Below are positions 1 to 10,587 of a stretch of 64,000 nt of DNA, in pieces. The notes beneath the pieces are model-generated. The model searched no databases. It saw only the letters and a program-made list of their open reading frames with translations, and was not told the origin of the DNA. Source of the DNA: Flaccisagitta enflata (taxonomy: Eukaryota > Chaetognatha > Sagittoidea > Aphragmophora); the NCBI GenBank assembly GCA_965153355.1, contig OZ231127.1, forward strand, positions 84,692,001 through 84,756,000. Reading direction: 5' to 3'. Position numbers and translations under genes: made by a program. Each line of letters starts with the position of its first letter. The stretch's first letter is position 1.

Positions 1-114
1 ATGGTCATATGTCGCATGGTGTACACGCAGTCACGCACCTGATGGATGGATGACGTCGAGCCCGATCATTTGCACATTCGAGTGCGCTAGAGTCTAGACA
101 TGACTGTCTTTGTC

Positions 115-117
<3 letters not shown>

Positions 118-149
<32 letters not shown>
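118..149. repeat. CT array
   Basis: (CT)16. Confidence 0.95.
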
Positions 150-154
<5 letters not shown>

Positions 155-1070
155 CCATTTCTTCCTTTTCGTTTCCTTTCATTTAGGTTTTTTTGATGGC
201 TTTCCCTTCCATTCCAATGCGGAAAGAATTAAGAAGAAGTAAACCTTGTAAAAGCTATAAAAGTTTTTACAGTTTTATTCCACTTTTATTCGCGTCCTAA
301 ATCATTTGGATGAGGGATTCAAGGTAGACGCAGAGGGATTAACTTGAAAACTTCTTTTCGTTCCACATGAAATTTTCCTTCTTATTTTCTTTCTTTTTTT
401 TCCTTCTCGCTTTTTCTTTTTTGGCTACTTTGCTCGTTGGTATAAATCTTATGAAATCCTTTTCATTCATAAATCATCATGTAAGAGGTATCATGTGTTG
501 TTTCTTTATACTCTCGAAATCAATCGCCAAAAAAAAGAAAGAGATACAATTGATACTGAGCTGGCACTATACTGTTGTAGTTTATCTTTTTTTTTTTTTT
601 TTTTGGAAATCATGTCGTAGACAGAAAGTTTCATACATGAAATGATTCTTTTGGTTTTAGAAATGATATTTCACAAAAAATATATGATGTTTATTCACGC
701 AAAATTGTGCACATACCGAGAACAAATCAAACATTACATGACACAGCAGCAAGAATCAGTCAATTTATAGCCCAGATTCAATAACAACCATGAAGAAAGG
801 AAAATTGACGTAAAAAAAATGACTAGCGCTCGACGTGATCAACCATTGCATTTGTGAATGTACTATGCTTTGCAGGTTTCAGGCATCGTTTTTAGTGACT
901 GATGCTTTCCCGATAAAAAAAAGCCAAAGAGCCTACGAAATGCTTCGATAAATGGTATAAAGTATGAAGTGTAACACGATTCTACCTCCATGTGCTTCAA
1001 AGCTTTTGCTTCTGACGGAGAACGAAGGCTAAAGGGTATTCAAAGTTCATTCACCTTCTCTAAGGTTAAC
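150..1070. other. no gene seen
   Basis: AT-rich single-copy-looking sequence with T-rich runs; the 92-residue Phe-rich frame at 367-645 is low complexity and has no support. Confidence 0.6.
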
Positions 1071-1270
1071 TTTTTAGTCGCGTGCACGCGACTCTGCAAC
1101 CAGCTTTGTTTGACGGTCGGTCGGCCCGTCCGTCAGTCAAACTTTGCCTTTATTTACTTTTCCGGCGTTTTTGATGGCGGTTTTTCCATAACTGATCCTG
1201 CCCAAATGAGGTTTATCATTATCCCAGCCCACCCGCACAAGACTTGGGTAGCCATGTATCCAGCCTTGTT
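1071..1270 (+). mobile_element. family A hairpin-ended element, complete copy
   Basis: Starts TTTTTAGTCGCG with a terminal hairpin (AGTCGCG / CGCGACT at 1075-1092), then a short GGTC/CGTC array, then a conserved body (CCTGCCCAAATGA, CCCACCCGCACAAGACT) and a conserved other end GTATCCAGCCTTGTTT. The same architecture recurs about twenty times in the window. No coding capacity. Confidence 0.8.
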
Positions 1271-1880
1271 TCTTTCATTCCAACTCACTCGTCTACCCTT
1301 CTACACTTGCATGAGCACGCACGCCCCCTTTTTCCGCCTCGCTCACGTCAGTCCACGCAAACGTGAGCACGTGAGCACGTGAGCACGAGAGCACGTGAAC
1401 GCGTGTGCACGTGAGCACGTGAACACGTGAGCATGTGTGCACGTGAGCACGCTTCCGTTATCACAATAACAAAACATATTTGTCTCCAGAATTTTGTATC
1501 TGAATGAAATTAAGCAAACTTGTTTCTTTTTTTGAAGATTAAAGAGGGTAATACAAGGTATTTGTTCAATTTTGTAACCGCTAAAGAAGTAATTGTTACA
1601 ATTACAATCAATGAATTACACGGCACGTTCGGAGTCAGTCCATGTCCTATGGCCCTTAGGGACGGCATGCTGGCGGGTGAAGGGGACTTTGTGGTGTTGG
1701 GTACATGTACGTGTGTACGTGTATGCGTGAGTATATATATCTACCGATTGGGAGGGCGCGATAGGGCAAGAGATAGCAAACAAGGAAAGAAGATTTATGT
1801 CCAGGGTCGTTGTTGTTATCACTATCAAATCGAGCATGAGTACACTCATGTCTCTCTCAACATGAAGACCACCGGCTGAG
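1271..1880. other. no gene; CACGTGAGCA minisatellite at 1360-1450
   Basis: About nine ~9-bp units of the type GTGAGCACGTGAACACGTGA (1362-1450); the rest is unassigned. Confidence 0.65.
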
Positions 1881-1894
1881 TACACATGTCTCTC

Positions 1895-2151
<257 letters not shown>

Positions 2152-2424
2152 CAGAGGAAAACCACCAAGGGTCAGAACAAGGAAGTGAGAACAAGAAACT
2201 GATGGGAATGGGACTCAAACTTCTGTGTAGCACTCAAAAAGAAAAAAAAAGAAAGGGGAAGGGACATGATAAAAAAAAAGCCTCCGCCCCTTCAGGCTCA
2301 GTTCCTTTTCTCTTTTTTGAGTGTCCATCTTTATTTGTATTTCTTCCTGTCTGTCAATCATCATCTATCTCTGATTGTCTGTGTACGTCCGTCTCTCTTT
2401 CTCTTTCACTCTTTCCTTCTATCA

Positions 2425-2429
2425 TTCAT

Positions 2430-2500
<71 letters not shown>

Positions 2501-2504
2501 CTCT

Positions 2505-2553
<49 letters not shown>
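2425..2553. repeat. CTTT array passing into CT array
   Basis: (CTTT)n to 2500, then (CT)n. Confidence 0.95.
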
Positions 2554-2557
<4 letters not shown>

Positions 2558-2777
2558 TTTCCCTTTTAATACATTTTCCAGGGGGACGGAAGATGGAAAA
2601 TATCTCTTTGCATAGCTTCTAAAGGCGCGTTTCAACTGATCTTTCTACTAATTCCAGTGTTCCTAACCTTGTCTTCTTAACCATAATGTGCTACCATCTT
2701 GGCCATAAATATAAGCACAGTAGGTGTTAAAGTTGATTTATTGGCTAGAAGTGAGCAGCAAACATATCAGACTGTAT

Positions 2778-3068
2778 CTAATATTTAGTATAACCATGTT
2801 GGGCATCCACCACCGCCTGCATTCACTTTAGCATTGACTGGTAGAGAGACTGGAGGTACTCTGGAGTGATGTTGTTTCAAACCATTTGTGCGTTTCATTT
2901 CAGCCCTGCTTTGCATGTTGTTTACCCTTATTTCTGCAGGTTTTTCTTTTGAATCTTTGAGTTCTCAATTGGTTTGAGATCCAAATTGATGTGGGCTAAC
3001 CCTAGACGAGCTTAACTCGTCGATCTAACAGCATATTTGGGGCAGTGTGCCAGTGCACCATTCTCCAT
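2778..3068 (-). pseudogene. decayed Tc1-like (Tc1/mariner) transposase, C-terminal part
   Basis: Read on the minus strand in one continuous frame, this encodes a Tc1-type DDE transposase C-terminus. MENGALAHCPKYA corresponds to the block around the second catalytic Asp (here Asn). LAHINLDLKPIEN corresponds to the usual PDLNPIEN block with the catalytic Glu. NNITPEYLQSLYQSM and MQAVVDAQHGYTKY then end at TAG. Six in-frame stops interrupt the frame, and the usual Pro-Arg-Arg after QSM is lost. Nothing recognisable of the N-terminal DNA-binding or first-Asp region remains upstream. It is a dead copy, probably old. Confidence 0.85.
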
Positions 3069-3289
3069 AAACTAGGAAAGATTTGCCCAACCACACTTGC
3101 AAAAGGCAGATGTCTTATTCATTTGGCTCTTATTTTTAAACGAATGAAGATACAGGAACCAGCTTGGTCTCATTTGATAGATTTTTTGAAGATGCAAATT
3201 TTGAAAAAAAATCATCTCTCTGCTATTAGAATTGAGCGAGTTATGACACTTTTTTATGGCCCAGATGTATTTATCTTTTCCTCCTTTCC

Positions 3290-3460
3290 GCCGTCCTATG
3301 AGAGAGTAAGCAAAGTCAGTGGGCAAGACCACAAAAGGGAGTGAGCCCATGACCCCAAGGCTGCGGAGCGGGTGTGTGGGTGAGCGGCGCGAGCGAACGA
3401 TTTAAGCGAGCGACCAAGTGGCCCGTGGTAAGCACATTTTCCTGTGTCTAGAAACGCGCC
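3290..3460 (+). mobile_element. family B element, decayed
   Basis: CACAAAAGGGAGTGAGC, GCTGCGGAGCG, GCGAGCGACCAAGTGGCCCG and TGTCTAGAAACGCGCC: the ordered blocks of the family B copy at 42942, with the left end lost. Confidence 0.6.
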
Positions 3461-4102
3461 TTGACTTGGAGAATTGGCTGGAATTAGTAAAAGAAGAGAG
3501 AGAAGAAGATATGGGAGGAGCTTTCGTGAAGGAGTGGAAGCGTCACCCTGGAGGATTAGGTTGGCGATGCATTACCATCGTTGTTCGTTATCATCTATCA
3601 TCGTCATCATCATAGTCATCGTCATCATCATCGGCATCATCATCGTCATCAGTAACATTAATGCTCATGATATAATTGCTTCCCTGTCAGTGTCCACAAA
3701 TCAACTTTTAAGTGTTCTTTTTTGTCCATTTTTCTTCTTTTTTCTTTCATGCACTCCTCATCGGATTTCTCGACGGGACGCAAAACAGGTAACAACAAAT
3801 GAAGTTATCAAGTTTTTTTTGGTTCTACTTGGCACTGAAAGAAGATCGAAGACGATCACGACCAATTTTTAGATAATTCATCCTTAAGTCTTACAGTACG
3901 TTTAGTTCAAAGACAAGCAAAAGAGTCACGTGCATAAGGTTAACCTTTTTCCATACAAGTTACAACCAATGATGGCGTCTCTCGGCGAATAAAAAGCACA
4001 TCTGAATGTTTCGAATATTTAATGATTGGTTGAATCTATCAAGATTTGAACAATATGTACTGAATGATTTTCTCACTCGCCTTTCGATATAGATATAGAT
4101 AT
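3461..4102. other. no gene; ATC array at 3596-3655
   Basis: A short (ATC)n array and AT-rich sequence; no motif recognised. Confidence 0.6.
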
Positions 4103-4586
4103 ATATATGACACGGTGCAAGATCGCGTGAAATTTGGCAATCACCAAGGTCAAAAAATTTAGTTATCATAAAACAATTTTTTTTTTAATTTTTGTTTGAT
4201 ATATTACTTTGTGATAACAAAACAAAAAAAATCAATGCAAAATCTATTTTAGTTAGCTAAATATTAATTATTTCATAATTAAATATGATTTATTCTGTTT
4301 CTTAGTTTTTTTTTTTATTTTTCAAGTTTTCGGCATCAGGAAATGTTTTAAAATGCCCTTGATATATTTTTTGATAGATAAAAAGCATAATAATAAAACA
4401 TTTTTATATAATTTTTTACTGTCATATACAATTTTATGCAAAATAAGTACAGAAAACAAACATTTTTTGTTTTTTTTGCATCTTGTCATAAAACGGTTTC
4501 TTTTCTATGAGATATTATCCTGCAATTAAACATTCAGCAATTGTCAATACATTCACGTAATCATGATTGTTATCATACAGCTGTTC

Positions 4587-4698
4587 ATTAATTCATTCAT
4601 TCAATCATTCATTCATTCATTCATTCATTCAATCAATCATTTATTCATTCAATCATTCCCAATTGTTAACATGACGTGGTAGTCGTTACTGATGTTGC

Positions 4699-4729
<31 letters not shown>

Positions 4730-4793
4730 GCTGTTGTTTTTGTTGCTGTTGTTGTCCTCATCTCCACATCATTGTTTTTGTTGTTGTTGGTGT

Positions 4794-4825
<32 letters not shown>

Positions 4826-4946
4826 ACCATTGGTACTATTAATTGGAACTTAGCTATTTGACCCCAGTTATAATCACTACACCACCTAATATTGTTATAT
4901 CAGATGTTGTTGTTGTTGTTGCTGTTGTTGTTGTTGTTGTTGTTGA
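4587..4946. repeat. ATTC array and GTT arrays
   Basis: (ATTC)n 4587-4660, (GTT)n 4692-4825 with CTG/TTT variants, (GTT)n 4905-4946. Confidence 0.9.
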
Positions 4947-5049
4947 AACAAAGCCTCCAATCATAACATTTCCGCGTTCCAAGCTGTATTCTAAGTCACC
5001 AGACCCAAGTTTCGTGTTTTAACCCTTTGAATTCCAAACTCCAATTTAG

Positions 5050-5140
5050 CCTGGCCATGTAAAAGTGCAAAAGCGCAAATTCCCGCCCCTGCCCACCCAT
5101 CCGCAACTTGTTTTGGCCGTGAAACCGGCCTTGTTTTAAT
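5050..5140 (+). mobile_element. family A element, end fragment
   Basis: CCCCTGCCCACCCATCCGC followed by GGCCGTGAAACCGGCCTTG: only the right-hand block of family A remains. Confidence 0.45.
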
Positions 5141-5780
5141 ACTTACAACGTACTTCTGTCTCCCTGCCCCCTTCTTTCTTTCTTTTGTCTTAAGTCATTG
5201 TCATCTATCTTTTATGGGTTTTATGCGTTTGGTTCCAATGATCCCTCGCCAATTGGTCTTGATAATCCAAACAGCAACATATCAATTTTTTTCATAGTCA
5301 GGGAGCTTAAGGAAGTGTAGGGTCAAAATTGACAAAAAGCTCTGGAATTTCATTATAATGATATATTTTTTTGTGCTGAACACGAATCTGAACTATTTTG
5401 GAATATTTTTTTGGCCCCCCCTTTCAAAAATCTATTTTTTTGAGGTAAAAATGAACTTTTTGGCTATTTGAGGTATACTGTTGTCACCTGGTTGCATTTC
5501 TTAGTCAAACCTAACAAGAACTTAGGTAAATACACAACTTATGAGAATTTTGCGGCCATACAGGGACTGTAAATTGCCAAAAACAGCCAAAAGCAGCTTT
5601 TTTCCTTCAAAAATATCAGTGTTATTTAAAACTTTCTTGCCAATCACTCCATTAAGTCAGAACCAAGACAAATATACTTATTGAGAGCTTTGGAAACTGC
5701 TATGGGGATCTTAACAGTCCAAAAACAGGCTTAAAATGACTTAAAATAGCCAAAATTGGCGTTTTTATCAAGTTAAGCAT

Positions 5781-6465
5781 CAGGCCTGAGCGATTGTATT
5801 GGGTATTGGTATTGGGTTTACAATATTCTTGTGTATTGGGTTTTCCTAATACATATAACCAATTTTGTATTATTTCCAATATAACAATACTATACAATAC
5901 AACATGAAGATGATCAAAAGGAAAAACATATAAGAGAGACTGAATGAGATAAAGAGGAGGAGGAAGAGCATTCAAAGAATCTGAGGGAGAACAGAAAATG
6001 TGGAGAGGATGAGAGATAAAAGAAGAGGAAGAGGAAAATTTACTCAATGTGAGAGTAGGGGAGAAATGAAGAAAAGGAGGAAGGAAAGTGGCGAGAGTTT
6101 GACTGAGTTAAAGATGGAGAAAAAGAGGAAGAATAGGATCAAGAGGAACAAAAATCTTTGAGGGTAAGAATCAGTGGCTAGGGCCTTAGGAGACAAAGAG
6201 GAGGGAGAGGAAGAAGATTAAAAATGTTTAAGGATAAAGACACAATAACAAAGAGTGAAATAAAAAATTTTTTTCTATTATTTAGTTTATTATTTTAGTT
6301 AAAAAATTATATAGATATTGCAATGTATTGTATACAATTATAATATATTGTATACAATTTTAATAGATATTGTATTGTATTGGTATTGTATTGTATTGTC
6401 CCAATATTTGGAAGTATTGTATCGGTATTGTATAGTTGACAAAAATGCTATATAGCTCAGGCCTG
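5781..6465. mobile_element. hAT-like MITE inside C1
   Basis: Inverted ends CAGGCCTGAGC; flanked by 8-bp near-identical target sites TTAAGCAT / TTAATCAT, the 8-bp duplication typical of hAT elements. The interior is built of ATTGTATTGGTATTG-type units at both ends and an A/G-rich middle. Its insertion interrupts one tandem unit of C1. A related fragment lies at 53036-53118. Confidence 0.75.
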
Positions 6466-6960
6466 TTAATCATGGATATTCAGAATTTTTCGCTAATCTC
6501 ACTCAATCCAGTTAGAACTAGGTTAAATATACTAAAGGAAAGCTTTGAAAACTTATACGGGAATCATACCAGGCCTAAAACAAGCCAAAAATGGCCTAAA
6601 ATAGCCAAAATTGGCATTTACATCAAAAAAGATTATTGTTATCCAGAATTTTTTCGCCAATCTCACTCAATCCAGGAACTAGGTCATATATATTCATCAA
6701 GAGCTTTGAACATTGATACCGGGGTCATGATAGGCCAAAAACAGGCCAAAAATGGCCTAAAATGGCAAAAATCGGCACTTCCATCATAGAAGTTATTCTT
6801 ATTAGGAATTTTTTGCCAACGTCACTCAATCGAGAGCTCTAAATGAATATATTCATCCAAGTTCTCACTAGATTGAGTGAGATTTCTAAAAAAAAATAAC
6901 AATTATGATTAGTTGGTTGAAAACATCAATTTTGGCCATTTTAGGCCATTTAAGGCCTGT

Positions 6961-7572
6961 TGGGCAGCGGCCCCGGAGGGGACGATGTCCTGTAGAACAC
7001 AGGGGACTCTTGCCCGCTCGTTCCCTCATACGTCCGTCCGTCCCGCCCCTCGAGGCCTCTCAGGACTCAAATCTGGCCTCTCAGAGGCCTCAAATCTAGC
7101 CTCTTAGGCCTCAATGGCCTTCAGGCTCTTATCTGGCCTCTCAGGGCATCAAATTGGGCCTTCTAGGCCTTCAAATTTGGCTCCTCTCAGGCTCCCAACC
7201 TGGCTCTCTCAGGCCTCAAATCTGCCTCTAAGGCCTCAAATCCAACCTCTTGCCTCTAAATTAACTCCTCAATCAGCTATCTGATCCTCAAGTCAGTTCT
7301 CTATGGAGACTCTGGCCTTGATCCAGCTCTTTCAAGCCTCTCAAGTCAGCCTATCTAAGCCCCCAACTGCTTTCTGGCCTTACACATCAGCCTCTCTTAG
7401 ACCTGAATTCAGCCAAACGGACAAACGAACGGACGAACGGAAGTCCCCCTGTGTTCTACAGGACTTCGCCCCTTCGGGCCGCTGCCCGCTTCCTCACCAA
7501 ATTCACAATCATGCACAGCCAGGGCAACTGGGTATCGCTGACCACATATTGCCTCCTATGGGCGACCTGTTG
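6961..7572 (-). mobile_element. family D inverted-minisatellite element (copy 1a)
   Basis: The left GGGCAGCGGCCCC, GTCCTGTAGAACACAGGGG is mirrored at the right by CCCCCTGTGTTCTACAGG, CGGGCCGCTGCCC. Between lie a CGTC/GGAC array and ~20-bp units of CTCAGGCCTCAAATCTGG. The outer right tail (GCCAGGGCAACTGGGTATCG, CTGACCACATATTGCC) matches, inverted, the start of the copy at 40200. Confidence 0.75.
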
Positions 7573-7586
7573 CTGCCTGTTAGTGA

Positions 7587-8129
7587 GTGCCCCGGAGAGG
7601 GGCCGATATAACCTATGATCTCACAGTGGGGTTCTTCTGCTGCTTTCCTACCATCCATCTGGTCCTCTCTGCCCCAGCTTCCAAAGAAAGCCTAGACCTG
7701 GGTCTGCCTCGCCAGACCCTTGGAACTGGACCTACTGACCTTGGTCTAGTGCCTCTGACCTTAACTGTGCCTCCCAGACCCCCAAATCAGGCCTCTCAGA
7801 CCCCAAATCAGGCCTCCCCAGACCGCAGATCAGGCTTTTTGTGACCCCTAAATTAGACTCCTCAGACTCCGGGAATCAGGCCTTTCTAGACCCCAACCAA
7901 GCCTCTCAGACCCTGCAACCAAGCTCTCACACTCCTAAACTGTGACCCCCAAAGCCAAAATCAGGCCTCTGGGCCCTCCAAACCAGCTTCTCAAACCGGA
8001 GAAAATTGTCCTATGTGGAATCATAGGTCATCGGCCCCTCCGGGGCGGCTGCCCCTCTCATAATCTCATTCCCACATACACTAACTTAGGGCTATCGGAT
8101 ACTGCTGACCATGTAACGCTTTTGCGACT
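7587..8129 (-). mobile_element. family D inverted-minisatellite element (copy 1b)
   Basis: A second family D element directly after copy 1a: CCCCGGAGAGGGGCCGAT at the left, CATAGGTCATCGGCCCC and CGGGGCGGCTGCC at the right, ending CTGACCATGTAACGCTTTTG then GCGACT. The middle is CAGACCCCAAATCAGGCCTC repeats. The right end equals, inverted, the start of the copies at 47136 and 63252. Host C1 sequence resumes at 8130. Confidence 0.75.
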
Positions 8130-9494
8130 ATTTTTGGCCTGTTATTGTTCTGGTAAGTTTCTAAAGCTCTCGATGAGTAAACTTGATCTAGTTCTGACTG
8201 AATTGAATGAGATTGGCAAAAAAGTTTCTTTTAATAATGAACTGTGAGATAAAAATGCAAATTTTGTTTTTTTTAGGCCATTTTGGCCTGTTTTTAGCCT
8301 GTTATGACCCCTGTATCAGTGTCCAGAGCTTTCAATGAGTATATTCGTCCTACTTCTGACTAGATATAGTGAGATTTACAAAAAAAAAATTCAAACAATT
8401 GTGAATTTTAAGACAAAAAGGTAAATTTTGGCCATTTTAGGCTATTTTTGGCCTGTTTTTGGCCTGTTGAGGCCCCAACATCAATTTCTAAAGCTCTCAT
8501 TGAGTTTATTTGACCTAGTTCCGATTGAATCGAAGGAGATTAGCGAAAAAATTCAGAATAACAATGGTCTGATAATGAAAATGCCAATTTTGGCCATGTT
8601 AAGTCATTTTTGGCCTGTTTTTGGCCTGTTATGACCCCCGTATCAGTGTTCAAAGCTCTCAATGAATAAAATTGACCTAATTCTGACTGAAATGAGTGAG
8701 AAAAGCGAAAAAATTCAAAATAACAATGATCCAGTTAATGAAAATGCCGATTTTGGTTATTTTAGGCCATTTTTGGCCTGTTTTTGGCATGTTATGACCC
8801 CTGTATCAGCGTCCTAAGCTCTCAATGAGTGTGTATCTGACTTAGTTCTGGCTTGATTGAGTGAGATTAACAAAAAGATTCTAAATAATAATGATTTATT
8901 TGATTAAAATGCCAATTTTTGCCATTTGAAGCCCTTTTTAGCCTGTTTTTTTGGCCAAATTGACCTTAGAATCAAGGTTCAAAGCTCTCAATGAGTATAT
9001 CTATCCTAGTTCTGACTTAATTGAGAGTGATTGACAAAATTTTTTTAAATAACACTGATATTTTTAGAAAAAATGCTGTTTTTTGCTTTTTTGGGCCATT
9101 TTAGGCCTGTTTTTGACCATGTACAGTCCCCAAATAGCCGCCAGATTCTTGTAAACTGTATTCACTTCAGTTCTTGTTAGGTTTGACTAAAAAATGCAAC
9201 CAGGCGACAACAGTGTACTCTAAATAGCCAAAAAGTTCATTTTTGCCCCAAAAATTGCAAAAAAATGGATTTTTGAAAAGGAGGCTCAAAGAAATTTTCA
9301 AAACGGAGGTCAGATTCGTGTTCAGCAGGAAAAAATAAACTAAAATAGAGAAATTCCAAAGCTTTTTAGTAATTTTGACCCTACATTATAGGTTCTGCCA
9401 TTAAGCTCCCTGACTATCAACAGGAAACAAGACCTGACCATTTTCATTAAAAATTATGAATTTGCATAGAAAATGAGAAAATGGAAAAACAAAG

Positions 9495-9537
9495 AACGTA
9501 CGCACCTAGTAAAATTGATTATCTAGGTGCGTACGTT
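9495..9537. repeat. perfect 15-bp stem hairpin
   Basis: AACGTACGCACCTAG (9495-9509) and its exact inverse (9523-9537) around a 13-base loop; weaker pairing extends outward (TTAAAAATTATGAATTTGC / its inverse). Probably the centre of a small palindromic repeat. Confidence 0.7.
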
Positions 9538-10357
9538 TTTAAAAATGCAAAATTGTTGACCCATTTCATTATTCATAATTTTTAAAATTCAAAATGTTTT
9601 TTTCCGAAATCCTGAAATGACATAAAGCCAAGAGAAAGAATTTCAAAATCGAGTCTTAAAATGGCCTGATTAAGACAAAAATTGAAACCCAATCAGCCAA
9701 AGTATCCCCCTAACTAGTTCTCAAATCTTGTGACCTTGCGACATCGGGAAGTATGCTAATTTTTGGTCAAACCTTTTCTCTTACTTTTTTTCAATTTTTT
9801 GTTGTAATAATGGAAATTTGAAATAACTTCTAATTAAGGAACCAAAATTTTAAGTTATGGGGTGGCAAATTTTTTTGTACAAACCTTGAGATACCCTGAA
9901 AGGGTTTGGTCCACTGGAGAGGGACTAATGTTCATTTTCTGGCCATAACGACAGCTAGAAATTATGACATTTGGAACATTGTAGCAAGATTTAGATTTTT
10001 TTCTGATTTTTCTTTTCAAATTTGATGTTTGTATTCCACAAGCAGGCTACAGAAGTGGTCAAAACCCAAGAGGGATTACTTATTGCAGTACTTGAGTGCA
10101 GCTGAGCACTTGCCGAGGGATGGCTTCAAAACCAAGATGCTAAATGGTACGCTCAAAGCATGTGACTGACAAATTTCACGCGATCTTGCTCCGTGTCATA
10201 TATAAGGATATGAAATATATGTATATATATGTATACATATACAGACATGTATATTGATATAATATAGATAAAGATTTAGATATGGTAGAAAATCTCTGAC
10301 TTGTTTTTCTTTGGGCTCATCCAAAACTACTAAAACGACATTCTTATTCTATCTTTT

Positions 10358-10363
10358 TTTATT
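10358..10363 (-). promoter_or_regulatory. possible polyadenylation signal of the LPMO gene
   Basis: AATAAA on the minus strand 22 bases downstream of the LPMO stop codon. It lies in an A-rich run, so chance occurrence is possible. Confidence 0.35.
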
Positions 10364-10384
10364 TTTTGATAAAGAAGCTGGCAA

Positions 10385-10587
10385 TCAAATAGTCACTCGC
10401 TTCCCACCTGTGTCAGTGGCCTTGGTGGTGGTGGTGGTGGTTGGAGCGGTGGTGGCGGGTGGCTTGGTGGATCCCACGTTGCTGCCGGAGGAAGTGATGG
10501 CGATGTCGGAACAAGCGTAGAATTTCTCTTGCGTAGGTCCGTGTCCCATTCCACAGGTGCCGTCGGCGTCGCAGCCCCAATCGTTGC
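10385..10587 (-). CDS. AA15 LPMO exon d (axial Tyr, Thr-rich tail, stop)
   Basis: Begins with the last two bases of the split Gly codon after acceptor CCTCACAG. Encodes NDWGCDADGTCG, then FYACSDIAI with the axial copper-site Tyr (mature residue 186), then a Ser/Thr/Pro-rich tail of about 36 residues with seven consecutive ACC/ACT-type Thr codons broken once, ending RVTI and TGA. A possible polyadenylation signal AATAAA lies 22 bases beyond the stop (10358-10363). An alternative donor CAG|GTGGGA, eight codons before the stop, would let the tail run into a further, unseen exon. Confidence 0.88.

Larger units (their letters stand above)
5295..9416. mobile_element. foldback element C1 with TAGTCAGGGAGCTTAA ends
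   Basis: Ends TAGTCAGGGAGCTTAA (5295-5310) and its reverse complement (9401-9416). Inside each end, a ~280-bp unique subterminal block is also inverted (e.g. GAACACGAATCTGA left; TCAGATTCGTGTTC right). Then come tandem ~163-bp units rich in GGCC, TTTTAGGCC and AAAGCTCTCAATGAG, which point one way in the left half and the opposite way in the right half. TA lies at both outer edges, consistent with a TA target site. Nested insertions: 5781-6465, 6961-7572 and 7587-8129. No transposase. Confidence 0.8.
4103..10204. mobile_element. possible 6.1-kb element bounded by 34-bp inverted repeats
   Basis: The left sequence 4103-4136 (ATATATGACACGG, GCAAGATCGCGTG) and the reverse complement of 10171-10204 match over about 34 bases with one mismatch in the core. 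The flanks are AT microsatellite, so a target duplication cannot be read. The interior holds a GTT array, a family A fragment, the whole foldback 5295-9416 and unassigned AT-rich DNA, with no transposase. It could instead be two unrelated copies of one small repeat. Confidence 0.45.

Noticed and set aside
9495-9537. Perfect hairpin as a rho-independent terminator
   Set aside because: Eukaryotic context, no gene upstream, and further inverted sequence outside points to a small palindromic repeat.
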